A DNA stretch of 39,389 bases from Comamonadaceae bacterium (GTDB lineage Bacteria; Pseudomonadota; Gammaproteobacteria; Burkholderiales; Burkholderiaceae_C), in assembly GCA_947485165.1 (NCBI GenBank), contig CANKRG010000016.1, positions 1-39,389 of the forward strand, given 5' to 3'. Of the stretch, positions 24,601 to 32,260 are shown piece by piece. Made by a program: the position numbers and the translations under genes. A model generated the notes under the pieces. That model ran no database searches and was not told the DNA's origin. It saw only the letters and a list, made by a program, of their open reading frames with translations. Position 1 is the first letter of the stretch. Every line of letters begins with the position of its first letter.

Positions 24601-24629
24601 AAGGTGCAAGTAAATTGCAAGTCTAAAAC

Positions 24630-25190
24630 TTAAACACGCTTGCGGTATTCACCGGTACGCGTATCAATCTCAACCATATCGCCTTGCGCGACGAAAATTG
24701 GCACGCCGATTTCAAAGCCTGTAGCCAATTTGGCGGGTTTCAGCACTTTGCCGGAGGTGTCGCCCTTGACGGCTGGCTCGGTCCACTCGATCACGCGTTG
24801 CACGCTGGTTGGGACTTCAACAGAGATGGCTTTGCCTTCGTAGAACACCACTTCCAGCTCCATGCCGTCTTCCAGATAGTTCAGCGCGTCGCCCATGTTT
24901 TCGGCTTCAACTTCGTACTGGTTGTACTCGGTGTCCATGCACACGTACATTGGCTCTGCAAAGTAAGAGTATGTGCACTCTTTTTTGTCCAACACGATTT
25001 GGTCAAATTTGTCGTCAGCGCGGAACACCTGCTCGGTGTTGAACGTGCCGATCAGGCTTTTGAGCTTCATACGCACTGTTGCAGCACCACGGCCACCGCG
25101 GGCGTATTCGGTTTTCAGGACGATCATAGGGTCCTTGCCATGCATGACAACGTTGCCTGCGCGGATTTCTTGAGCGATTTTCAATGCCAT
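24630..25190 (-). CDS. efp: Elongation factor P (arginine-rhamnosylated type)
   Basis: 186 residues, three beta-barrel domains. EF-P enters the ribosome E site and relieves stalling at polyproline stretches. The N-domain loop reads '[20 protein letters not shown]': it has Arg (residue 34) at the tip where beta-lysylated EF-Ps have Lys. This is the form that EarP glycosylates with rhamnose, and earP is the gene directly upstream on the same strand (85 bp gap). '[20 protein letters not shown]' and the C-terminal '[17 protein letters not shown]' are the EF-P family signature. A strong terminator follows. Cytoplasmic. Confidence 0.97.
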   Translation of the reverse strand: MALKIAQEIRAGNVVMHGKDPMIVLKTEYARGGRGAATVRMKLKSLIGTFNTEQVFRADDKFDQIVLDKKECTYSYFAEPMYVCMDTEYNQYEVEAENMGDALNYLEDGMELEVVFYEGKAISVEVPTSVQRVIEWTEPAVKGDTSGKVLKPAKLATGFEIGVPIFVAQGDMVEIDTRTGEYRKRV

Positions 25191-25275
25191 AGTGGTGACT
25201 CTCGGTGCGTGAATGTTTGGGTTGACTGAAATGACTTGAAATAATTCGGAATTATTTTCAGGAAAGCCTATGATT

Positions 25276-26505
25276 TTAGCTGTTTTTCTCTGTAAAAGAG
25301 ATCAGGTTTGTAGCCAAATCAGCCTGCAGACGCAGTTTGTTGCTTAAATTTTCAGCACTTTGCGCCCAAATCGGCAGGTCAAGTTGCGGAAAACGGGGTA
25401 AATAAGGGGCAGCTTGGCGCTCTGCCGCCGATGCATTCCAAGCAATATGTGCCGTCTTGAGCGACGCGGGCGCCTCCATCATCGCCAAAAACGCGTCCAA
25501 CTTGGCATGGTGCGCACCGTCATGCTGTGGGTAAATCTGCCAAATAAACGGCTTCGCAGCCCAAATAGCGCGAACCAGTGAATCTTCACCCCGCACGAAA
25601 TTCAAATCGCAGCTCCACAGCAGGTGGTCATAATGGGTTTGGGTGAGTTGAGGTAGATATACAATTGATAGCACCTTGGGCAATAAATACGCCGTCTTGA
25701 GTCGTTTTTTTCCTTTTATAATGGCTTTAACAGCGTTTGTAGCGCGTCCTGCTGTGACGAGCAGGCAAGTGGGGGTTTGACTGGCGGCGAGTTGGTCAAT
25801 CAAAACTTCTAGCGCGGCGGGTTCATAGCAAAAGAGGGAAATCAATTGTGAACTTGAAAGCCTTGATTTAATTAATTCAACGCGAGAGTGATCACTAACT
25901 TCAAACGGCAAACCCGCTAGCCAAGTTGTCTTATCAAATGCTTTTTTCCGCTCAAACAAATCCGCTTCCCGCAGCAAGCCACCCGTCCGCTGGTTAAACC
26001 CCGGGTAAAAATAGCGCTGTATCCAGCCCAGCGCTGCACCGCTGTGGTGCACGTAGGGGAGGGTGTGGGCGCGCTCGGCGAACGATTCCGCCGTCAAATA
26101 CTCCAAGTTCAGCCAAACGGGTCTTTTTCCTGGTGAGGGCTCTAAAATAGTGTCATTTATGCCACTAGCCTGTGTATTTATCGCCTTAGCTGCTATTAAA
26201 TTAATAGCAAATTCAGAATCGAAAGTGTCTAATAGGACGTCACCAAGGTCAAGGTTGGTATCTTTTGGGATACCATTTTTGCAGTTGATGACTTCCACAT
26301 TCGCGAAACCACCAGGCGCCATCCAAGCCAGCGACGACACATCATCCACCCACAGTCGCACAACTTTCCCCCGAGCCGCCAAGTTACAAGCCAGCCGCCA
26401 GCAAACCCCAATATCGCCAAAGTTATCGACGACATTGCAGAAGATATCCCATTTTGATTTAGGAGAAGGGGACGAAGGAGCGGATTCCATGGCTAGATTG
26501 TCCAC
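25276..26505 (-). CDS. earP: EF-P arginine rhamnosyltransferase EarP
   Basis: Transfers rhamnose from dTDP-rhamnose to the loop arginine of EF-P. The 409 residues show a GT-B-type inverting enzyme: catalytic/binding Asp27 and Asp31 in '[16 protein letters not shown]', '[13 protein letters not shown]', and Glu307 in '[19 protein letters not shown]' with '[19 protein letters not shown]'. EarP proteins are normally about 375-385 residues; two stretches explain the excess: residues 100-115 ('[15 protein letters not shown]' region) and 269-284 ('[13 protein letters not shown]' region), each encoded by one copy of the 45-46 bp repeat in opposite directions. GTG 26505 has GAAGG upstream and is chosen over ATG 26490. 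Its start is 24 bp from the divergent uvrC start. Confidence 0.93.
   Translation of the reverse strand: MDNLAMESAPSSPSPKSKWDIFCNVVDNFGDIGVCWRLACNLAARGKVVRLWVDDVSSLAWMAPGGFANVEVINCKNGIPKDTNLDLGDVLLDTFDSEFAINLIAAKAINTQASGINDTILEPSPGKRPVWLNLEYLTAESFAERAHTLPYVHHSGAALGWIQRYFYPGFNQRTGGLLREADLFERKKAFDKTTWLAGLPFEVSDHSRVELIKSRLSSSQLISLFCYEPAALEVLIDQLAASQTPTCLLVTAGRATNAVKAIIKGKKRLKTAYLLPKVLSIVYLPQLTQTHYDHLLWSCDLNFVRGEDSLVRAIWAAKPFIWQIYPQHDGAHHAKLDAFLAMMEAPASLKTAHIAWNASAAERQAAPYLPRFPQLDLPIWAQSAENLSNKLRLQADLATNLISFTEKNS
25656..25701. repeat. 46 bp dispersed repeat inside earP, copy 1 (orientation A)
   Basis: GATATACAATTGATAGCACC...AATAAATACGCCGTCTTGAG aligns gap-free to the 21121 copy. It encodes EarP residues 269-284, where most EarP proteins seem to run directly from the preceding strand into 'LPxLTQxxYDxLLW'. 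Confidence 0.8.
26163..26207. repeat. 45 bp dispersed repeat inside earP, copy 2 (orientation B)
   Basis: CACTAGCCTGTGTATTTATC...CTATTAAATTAATAG is a well-kept copy. It encodes EarP residues 100-115, just before the conserved '[13 protein letters not shown]'. Confidence 0.85.
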
Positions 26506-26529
26506 AAAATACCTTCACAATACAGGCTT

Positions 26530-28596
26530 ATGCCAGACTTGCCACCTCAATTACCGCCAAATATCGACGAAATAACCGGTTTGCCCATCGCCGCCAAGTC
26601 GCATTCTGACGCGCTGTTGGCCGAAGTGGCGGCTTTGTCGGCGTTGCCTGGGGTTTATCGGTATTTTGATGCAAACGGGGATTTGCTCTATGTGGGCAAG
26701 GCGATCAACCTGAAGCGGCGCGTTTCCAGCTATTTCCAAAAAGACCACGGCGGTACGCGCACGGGGCACATGGTTGGCAAAATTGTGCGGATGGAGACGA
26801 CGGTGGTGCGCTCTGAGGCAGAGGCGCTGCTGTTGGAAAACAACCTGATCAAAACGCTGAGCCCGAAGTACAACATCTTGTTTCGGGACGACAAGAGCTA
26901 CCCGTATTTGAAGATTACCAACCAAGCCTTCCCCAGAATGGCTTACTACCGTGGCGCGGTGGATAAAAAGCACAGTTACTTTGGCCCGTACCCCAACGGC
27001 TGGGCGGTGAAAGAGTCTATTTTGTTGCTGCAAAAAGTGTTCATGCTGCGCACGTGTGAAGATTCGGTGTTTGGGAACCGCACACGGCCTTGTTTGCTGT
27101 ATCAAATCAAGCGCTGCTCAGGTCCCTGCGTGCCAAGTTTGACCAAAATCACGCCGGAAGCTTATGGCCAAGACGTGAAGCATGCCGAGCAGTTTTTGCG
27201 GGGTGAAACGCAGGTGGTGCTGCAAACGCTGGAGGCGCAGATGATGGCGTGCTCAGAGCAGCTGGCGTTTGAAATGGCGGCGGCGCTGCGCGACCGGATT
27301 GCGGCGCTGTCGAACATCTTGCACCAGCAGGCCGTCGAGACCACGGGGTCGGACAAAGACGTGGATATTTTGGCGGTGAAAGTGCAGGGCGGCAAAGCCT
27401 GCGTGAACCTGGCGATGGTGCGCGGGGGACGGCATTTGGGCGATAGGCAGTATTTTCCGGTGCATGTGGAAGATGCGATGAGTATGAACATGGTGGAATC
27501 CAAGTCCGTTCGCCCTGAGCCTGTCGAAGGGTTGGGTGAAGAAGACTTCGACAAGCTCAGTCCGAACGGTAGTGGGAGCAGTCCGAAAGGTAGGGAAATA
27601 CCCGTCGAGGTGCTGGTTTTAGAGGCGTTCATCGCTCAGCACTACATCCACGTGCCGATTCCGGCGGCGCTGATTACCAGTGTGGCGGTTGACAAAGGTT
27701 TGATCAAAGCGGTGTCTGAACAGGCTGGCTTTAAGGTTACTGCGGTGCACAACCCACGCGAGCAGCGGCGTATTTGGCTGGAAATGGCGCAAAACAACGC
27801 CAATATCCAACTGGCGCGGTTGTTGAGCGAAGAAGGCTCGCAGCAGGCACGGACGCGTATGTTGGTGGCTGCGTTGGAGCTGGTGACAGATGATATGGAT
27901 GCGCTGCGGATTGAGTGTTTTGACATTTCCCACACCGCAGGCGAAGCCACGCAGGCGTCGTGCGTGGTTTTCCACCACCACAAAATGCAAAGCGCGGAAT
28001 ACCGCCGCTACAACATCGACGGCATCACCGGCGGGGACGATTACGCCGCCATGCGGCAGGTGCTGGAGCGGCGCTATAGCAAAATCGTCGAAGCGGACAA
28101 AGAGGCTGTGAAAGCTGCTGCGGAAACGGGTGCAGAACCCAAGTCACTGATGCCGCAGGTGGTGCTGATTGACGGTGGCAAAGGCCAAATCAGCACGGCG
28201 CGGGAGGTGTTTGTGAAGCTGGGACTGGATGTGGCGCTGTTGGTCGGTGTTGAAAAAGGCGAAGGCCGCAAAGTGGGCTTGGAGGAATTGGTGTTTGCCG
28301 ATGGGCGGGAGAAAGTCTATTTGGGCAAAGATTCCAGCGCGTTGATGCTGGTCGCGCAAATCCGAGATGAGGCGCACCGCTTCGCTATCACCGGCATGCG
28401 TGCCAAGCGCGCGAAAGTACGGGTGGGCGGCAGCAAAATTGAGGATATTCCCGGTATTGGCCCCAAGCGCCGCGCCAAGCTGTTGCAGCGCTTTGGCGGT
28501 ATTCGTGGTGTTGCTATGGCGAGTGCGGAGGACATTGCGACGGTGGAGGGTGTGTCTAAAGAGCTGGCGGAGACGATTTATCGGGCACTGCACTGA
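26530..28596 (+). CDS. uvrC: Excinuclease ABC subunit C
   Basis: Makes the dual incision in nucleotide excision repair after UvrA/UvrB damage recognition. Domains in order: GIY-YIG nuclease ('LPGVYRYFD...LLYVGKA', residues ~36-130), Cys-containing region ('[17 protein letters not shown]'), UVR/UvrB-binding helix pair (~205-250), RNase H-like nuclease ('[19 protein letters not shown]' and '[14 protein letters not shown]') and C-terminal helix-hairpin-helix pair ('[16 protein letters not shown]'). At 688 residues it is long compared with about 610 in E. coli. Residues ~326-347 are encoded by a 64 bp palindromic repeat lying between the UVR and RNase H-like domains. The start codon lies 24 bp from earP and has no clear ribosome binding site. 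Confidence 0.95.
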   Translation: MPDLPPQLPPNIDEITGLPIAAKSHSDALLAEVAALSALPGVYRYFDANGDLLYVGKAINLKRRVSSYFQKDHGGTRTGHMVGKIVRMETTVVRSEAEALLLENNLIKTLSPKYNILFRDDKSYPYLKITNQAFPRMAYYRGAVDKKHSYFGPYPNGWAVKESILLLQKVFMLRTCEDSVFGNRTRPCLLYQIKRCSGPCVPSLTKITPEAYGQDVKHAEQFLRGETQVVLQTLEAQMMACSEQLAFEMAAALRDRIAALSNILHQQAVETTGSDKDVDILAVKVQGGKACVNLAMVRGGRHLGDRQYFPVHVEDAMSMNMVESKSVRPEPVEGLGEEDFDKLSPNGSGSSPKGREIPVEVLVLEAFIAQHYIHVPIPAALITSVAVDKGLIKAVSEQAGFKVTAVHNPREQRRIWLEMAQNNANIQLARLLSEEGSQQARTRMLVAALELVTDDMDALRIECFDISHTAGEATQASCVVFHHHKMQSAEYRRYNIDGITGGDDYAAMRQVLERRYSKIVEADKEAVKAAAETGAEPKSLMPQVVLIDGGKGQISTAREVFVKLGLDVALLVGVEKGEGRKVGLEELVFADGREKVYLGKDSSALMLVAQIRDEAHRFAITGMRAKRAKVRVGGSKIEDIPGIGPKRRAKLLQRFGGIRGVAMASAEDIATVEGVSKELAETIYRALH
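27506..27569. repeat. Palindromic REP-type repeat embedded in uvrC
   Basis: Arms CCGTTCGCCCTGAGCCTG... (27506-27529) and its complement (27546-27569) pair at 21 of 24 positions around a 16 nt loop. The 'TTCGCCCTGAGCCTGTCGAAG' core is common between genes of many proteobacteria, split here as GTTCGCCCTGAG and CCTGTCGAAG. It encodes the peptide VRPEPVEG... in frame; a partial third arm follows at 27579-27590. Confidence 0.9.
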
Positions 28597-28658
28597 GCTG
28601 TAAGTTAAGTTCCTCGCTTATATTCTGTTCATAAGCAAACAAGTCTGAAAGACAACAC

Positions 28659-29028
28659 ATGCGCAGTTGCATTATCGGTGGCGGAGGTTTTATGGGTCGG
28701 TACTTGAGCGAGGCCTTGGCTGCCTCTGGACGCGATGTGCTCGTCTTGGGGCGCAAGCCTGAGCTTCAGTTCACAGGCAAACGTATACATTACCAAGCCG
28801 TTGATGCCTCAGACATGGCTGTGCTGCCCCCTTGCTGGCAGCGCTGGAGCATGCACGAACGGTGCGGTTTACAACATTGGCAGCGGCGTGGGGCGTAGCA
28901 ACTTTGACCTTGCGGCAAATGTGCTGAATTTTCGCCGACTGCTCAGCTGCTCGGGTTGGTTGCCTAAAATCAGCATGAAAGAAGGTTTGCTTGCCATGTG
29001 GCAAAGCCTCTCGAATCCACAAACCTAA
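28659..29028 (+). pseudogene. NAD-dependent epimerase/dehydratase remnant
   Basis: The first part encodes 'MRSCIIGGGGFMGRYLSEAL', the Rossmann GxxGxxG start of an extended-SDR epimerase, through to 'YQAVDASDMAVLPP'. The C-terminal end of such a protein ('GAVYNIGSGVGRSNFDLA' to 'MWQSLSNPQT') follows at once but in another frame (from about 28840 to the TAA at 29026-29028). About 370 bp remain of a gene that should be ~900 bp, with the catalytic YxxxK region missing. One internal deletion with frameshift explains this. It separates uvrC from pgsA. The short first part has no clear ribosome binding site. Confidence 0.75.
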
Positions 29029-29048
29029 ACCTGTAGCACAATAGCCCT

Positions 29049-29615
29049 ATGTTCTTAACCATTCCAACCATCATGACCTGGGCTCGCATCGTGGCGATTC
29101 CGCTCATCATCGGCGTCTATTATTTGTCGATTGACGAACCGACGAAAAACCTCATTGCCACCGTGCTGTTCGTGGTTTTTGCCTTGACGGATTGGTTGGA
29201 TGGCTATTTGGCACGCAAGTTGAACCAAACCTCAGCGTTTGGTGCGTTTTTAGACCCGGTGGCAGACAAGATATTGGTCTGCGCTTCGCTGCTGGTCTTG
29301 GTGCACCTCAAGCGGGTCGATGTTTTTGTGGCGCTCATCATCATTGGGCGCGAGATTGCGATATCTGCACTGCGCGAATGGATGGCTCAAATCGGTGCTT
29401 CAAAAAGTATGGCGGTGCACATGATTGGGAAGCTAAAAACGGTAGCGCAAATGGTCGCCATTCCTTTTTTGCTATTTCATGGCAAGCTTTTTGGTGTGAT
29501 TGATACAAATGTGTGGGGAACTTGGCTGATTTGGGTCGCGGCGATTATGACGATCTGGTCCATGATCTACTATTTACAAAAAGCCATCCCTGAAATTCGC
29601 GCCAGAGTCAAGTAA
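29049..29615 (+). CDS. pgsA: CDP-diacylglycerol--glycerol-3-phosphate 3-phosphatidyltransferase
   Basis: Makes phosphatidylglycerophosphate from CDP-diacylglycerol and glycerol-3-phosphate in the inner membrane, the first step to phosphatidylglycerol and cardiolipin. The 188 residues have about four to five membrane helices and the complete CDP-alcohol phosphotransferase motif, D-G-x2-A-R-x8-G-x3-D-x3-D, in 'DWLDGYLARKL' followed by 'GAFLDPVADK'. A second block, 'GREIAISALREWMA', is typical of PgsA. It follows uvrC as in many proteobacteria, here with a pseudogene between them. Start ATG 29049. Confidence 0.95.
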   Translation: MFLTIPTIMTWARIVAIPLIIGVYYLSIDEPTKNLIATVLFVVFALTDWLDGYLARKLNQTSAFGAFLDPVADKILVCASLLVLVHLKRVDVFVALIIIGREIAISALREWMAQIGASKSMAVHMIGKLKTVAQMVAIPFLLFHGKLFGVIDTNVWGTWLIWVAAIMTIWSMIYYLQKAIPEIRARVK

Positions 29616-29755
29616 GGGTAAATATATAAGTTTGTTGACGATTTTTTTGTCACATTAATCAACTTATCGCTGGCATGGCCGGTCAATGCCCCCCAAAAAA
29701 CGACTAAAATCTGCTTCGAGACAATTTATCCCTAATTTCAAAGAGGAAGTTTACT

Positions 29756-30028
29756 GTGAACAAATCAGAACTCATTGAGCACATTGCTACGCAATCCGAT
29801 ATTTCTAAAGCAGCTGCAACACGCGCTTTGGAGGCCATCATCGGTGCTGTGAAGTCAACGCTTAAAAAGGGCAACTCAGTGTCTTTGGTTGGTTTTGGCA
29901 CATTTGCGGTAACAAAGCGCGCAGCGCGCCTCGGTCGCAATCCGCGTACCGGTGCAGCCTTGAAAATCAAAGCTGCAAAAGTTCCAAAGTTTCGTCCCGG
30001 TAAAGCATTGAAGGATGCTTTAAACTAA
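29756..30028 (+). CDS. hupB: DNA-binding protein HU
   Basis: A 90-residue HU/IHF-fold nucleoid protein: '[20 protein letters not shown]' forms the dimerising helices and '[20 protein letters not shown]' followed by NPRTG the beta-arm that inserts Pro into the DNA minor groove. It bends and compacts DNA as a dimer. The start is GTG 29756 with AGAGGAAG 7-8 nt upstream. A tRNA-Val gene begins 20 bp after the stop, so both are probably on one transcript ending at the terminator at 30158-30183. The 140 bp upstream region is AT-rich and probably contains the promoter. Confidence 0.97.
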   Translation: MNKSELIEHIATQSDISKAAATRALEAIIGAVKSTLKKGNSVSLVGFGTFAVTKRAARLGRNPRTGAALKIKAAKVPKFRPGKALKDALN

Positions 30029-30048
30029 TTAACGTACAGGTTTAGCTT

Positions 30049-30124
30049 GGGTGCTTAGCTCAGTTGGTAGAGCGGCGCCTTTACACGGCGTAGGTCGGCG
30101 GTTCGAGCCCGTCAGCACTCACCA
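30049..30124 (+). tRNA. tRNA-Val (anticodon UAC)
   Basis: 76 nt with CCA encoded. Acceptor stem GGGTGCT/AGCACTC (one G-U), D arm 'TAGCTCAGTTGGTAGAGC', anticodon stem GCGCC/GGCGT with loop TTTACAC (anticodon TAC), T arm 'GGCGGTTCGAGCCCGTC'. It lies between hupB and ppiD. Confidence 0.97.
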
Positions 30125-30157
30125 CTCAATCTAAAACTTATGACGTAAAAAATGAAG

Positions 30158-30183
30158 GGCGAACTGCAGGTTCGCCTTTTTTT
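30158..30183 (+). terminator. Rho-independent terminator after tRNA-Val
   Basis: GGCGAAC (30158-30164), loop TGCAG, GTTCGCC (30170-30176), then seven T. Confidence 0.92.
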
Positions 30184-30218
30184 GTTATCAATAAAACATA
30201 TCGGAATGTTACGTTTTT

Positions 30219-32126
30219 ATGTTTGAAACTATTAGAAACCACGGTAAACCGGTCTATGCGATCTTGTTCGCCCTCATCATCCTAGCATTTGCGGTGAGTG
30301 GAATGTCTGGCTATGAAAGCATGTTCAATGCTGGTCCAGATGTTGCCCAAGTTGACGGCTGGAAGATCAAACAAACCGAGTTAGATGCAGCTTACAAAAA
30401 CGAATTGGAACGTATCCGTGCAGCCAACCCATCGGTTGACATCAAGCTGCTGGATACCCCAGAAGCCAAATATGCCACCTTAGAGCGTTTGGTGCGTGAA
30501 CAAGTCATCGCTGCTGCTGCGCGCGATGCGTATTTTGAAACCAGCGACCAGCGCTTGGCCAATGAGTTGCAATCCGACCCAACCATCGCTTCTTTACGTC
30601 AGCCAGACGGCAAAATCGACAAAGAGCGCTATAAATTATTGGTTGGTAGCCAAGGGTTGACGCCTGAAATGTTTGAAGCGCGTGTGCGCTCGCAAATATC
30701 TTCACGACAAGTCTTTAAAGGCATTCAAGGTTCGGGTTTCACGACCAATGCGGTGGGCGATGTGGCTTTGAATGCGTTTTTGCAAAAACGTGAAGTACAA
30801 GTTGTCGCTTTTGATGCTGCAAGTTTTGCCAGCAAAGTGACGCTGACGGATGCAGATTTGGAAACCTACTACAAAGCGAATCAAGCTTTGTTCCAATCCC
30901 CAGAGCAAGCGAACATTGAATATGTCGTTCTCGATATCGAAACGATCAAGAAAAGCATCACGGTTTCCGACGAAGAGTTGAAAAGCTATTACGAGCAGAA
31001 CCAAGCGCGCCTAGCGACGCAAGAAGAGCGTCGAGCAAGTCACATTTTGATCACTTCACCCAAAGGCGCCCCAGCCGCCGATCGTGAAAAAGCAAAATCC
31101 AAAGCGCAGGCGTTGCTGGATACTGTCAACAAAGCACCGGCTACTTTTGCAGAAGTCGCCAAAGCGAATTCGCAAGACCCAGGCTCTGCCGTCAAGGGCG
31201 GTGATTTAGATTTCTTCCCCCGTGGCGCGATGGTCAAACCGTTTGAAGATGCGGCTTACGCTTTGAAAAAGGGCGACATCAGTGCTTTGGTGGAATCCGA
31301 CTTCGGCTTTCACATCATTCAAGTAACAGACATCAAGTCAGCCAAGCAACGCAGCTTTGAAGAAACCAAACCAGAGTTGGTTGAAGACGTCAAAAAACAG
31401 CAAGCGCAGAAGAAATTTGCGGAACTGGCTGAAACCTTTACCAATGCTGTCTACGAGCAATCAGACAGCTTGAAGCCTATTGCTGACAGATTAAAACTGG
31501 AAGTTAAAACCGCTGCGAATGTGACCCGCACTGCTGCGATTGGCGCAACAGGTGTGTTGGCAAACCCTAAATTTTTGAATGCTATTTTCTCAGCTGATGC
31601 GATTGAGAAAAAGCGCAACACCGAAGCGTTTGAGCTGGCCAGCAAACAACTCGTTTCAGGCCGAATCAGCCAATACACGGCAGCGCGTACCTTGCCTTTG
31701 GCAGATGTGAAAGACCGTGTTCGTGAAAAACTCGTGGTGGTACGTAGCTTCGAATTGGCCAAAAAAGAAGGTATGGAGAAGCTGGCAGCTTGGAAGGCCG
31801 CGCCTGCCACGGCTGTGATGCCGACCGCTGTGGAGATTGCGCGTAACCAACCGCAAAATCTGCCGGCGCAAATTGTAGAAGCTGCTTTGAAGGCCGAGAC
31901 TTCTAAATTGCCAGAGTTTGTGGGTGTAGAGCTTGCTGGCCGCACTTACTATGTGACAAAAATAAACAAAGTACTGCCCCCTGTTGTGGCCGATGATGCG
32001 ACTGCTAAACAGGGTCGCGTTCAGGTGTCACAAGCCTGGGTTGCTGCTGAAGACCAGGCGTATTACGACATGCTGAAAGAGCGCTTTAAGACGGATATCA
32101 AAATGGCGAAACCAGTTGTTAAATAA
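30219..32126 (+). CDS. ppiD: Periplasmic folding chaperone / peptidyl-prolyl isomerase PpiD
   Basis: 635 residues. An N-terminal anchor 'KPVYAILFALIILAFAVSG' (residues ~10-28) puts the rest in the periplasm. A SurA_N-type chaperone region follows (~30-210), then a parvulin domain (~255-360) with 'RRASHILITSPKGA', 'AKANSQDPGSAVKGGDLDFF' and 'GFHIIQVTDIK', and a long C-terminal helical and second inactive isomerase-like part. PpiD sits at the SecYEG exit and helps newly exported proteins fold. The position after hupB and tRNA-Val is common in beta- and gammaproteobacteria. It begins 36 bp after the tRNA terminator and has its own terminator. Confidence 0.94.
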   Translation: MFETIRNHGKPVYAILFALIILAFAVSGMSGYESMFNAGPDVAQVDGWKIKQTELDAAYKNELERIRAANPSVDIKLLDTPEAKYATLERLVREQVIAAAARDAYFETSDQRLANELQSDPTIASLRQPDGKIDKERYKLLVGSQGLTPEMFEARVRSQISSRQVFKGIQGSGFTTNAVGDVALNAFLQKREVQVVAFDAASFASKVTLTDADLETYYKANQALFQSPEQANIEYVVLDIETIKKSITVSDEELKSYYEQNQARLATQEERRASHILITSPKGAPAADREKAKSKAQALLDTVNKAPATFAEVAKANSQDPGSAVKGGDLDFFPRGAMVKPFEDAAYALKKGDISALVESDFGFHIIQVTDIKSAKQRSFEETKPELVEDVKKQQAQKKFAELAETFTNAVYEQSDSLKPIADRLKLEVKTAANVTRTAAIGATGVLANPKFLNAIFSADAIEKKRNTEAFELASKQLVSGRISQYTAARTLPLADVKDRVREKLVVVRSFELAKKEGMEKLAAWKAAPATAVMPTAVEIARNQPQNLPAQIVEAALKAETSKLPEFVGVELAGRTYYVTKINKVLPPVVADDATAKQGRVQVSQAWVAAEDQAYYDMLKERFKTDIKMAKPVVK

Positions 32127-32150
32127 AATCCTCTGAGTCAATAAAAAAAT

Positions 32151-32171
32151 AGTCCCGCAAGGGACTTTTTT
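32151..32171 (+). terminator. Rho-independent terminator of ppiD
   Basis: AGTCCC-GCAA-GGGACT followed by a T-run (32166-32171), with an A-run before it. Confidence 0.9.
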
Positions 32172-32260
32172 GATGCCTATACCTGTTGAAGAAAATTTGA
32201 ATTTTGTAGAATTTTGCAGAATGACACAAATCTGCAGATGGAGTTCCTACAATAGAAGCT

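Noticed and set aside
29450-29500. TTTTTTGCTATTTC in pgsA as an intragenic repeat copy
   Set aside because: The residues it encodes (AIPFLLFHGKLFG) fit ordinary PgsA sequence, and the second end is missing.
30645-30690. GCTATAAATTATTGG in ppiD as a repeat copy
   Set aside because: Only the first nine bases match, and the encoded 'RYKLLVGSQGLTPE' is normal PpiD sequence.
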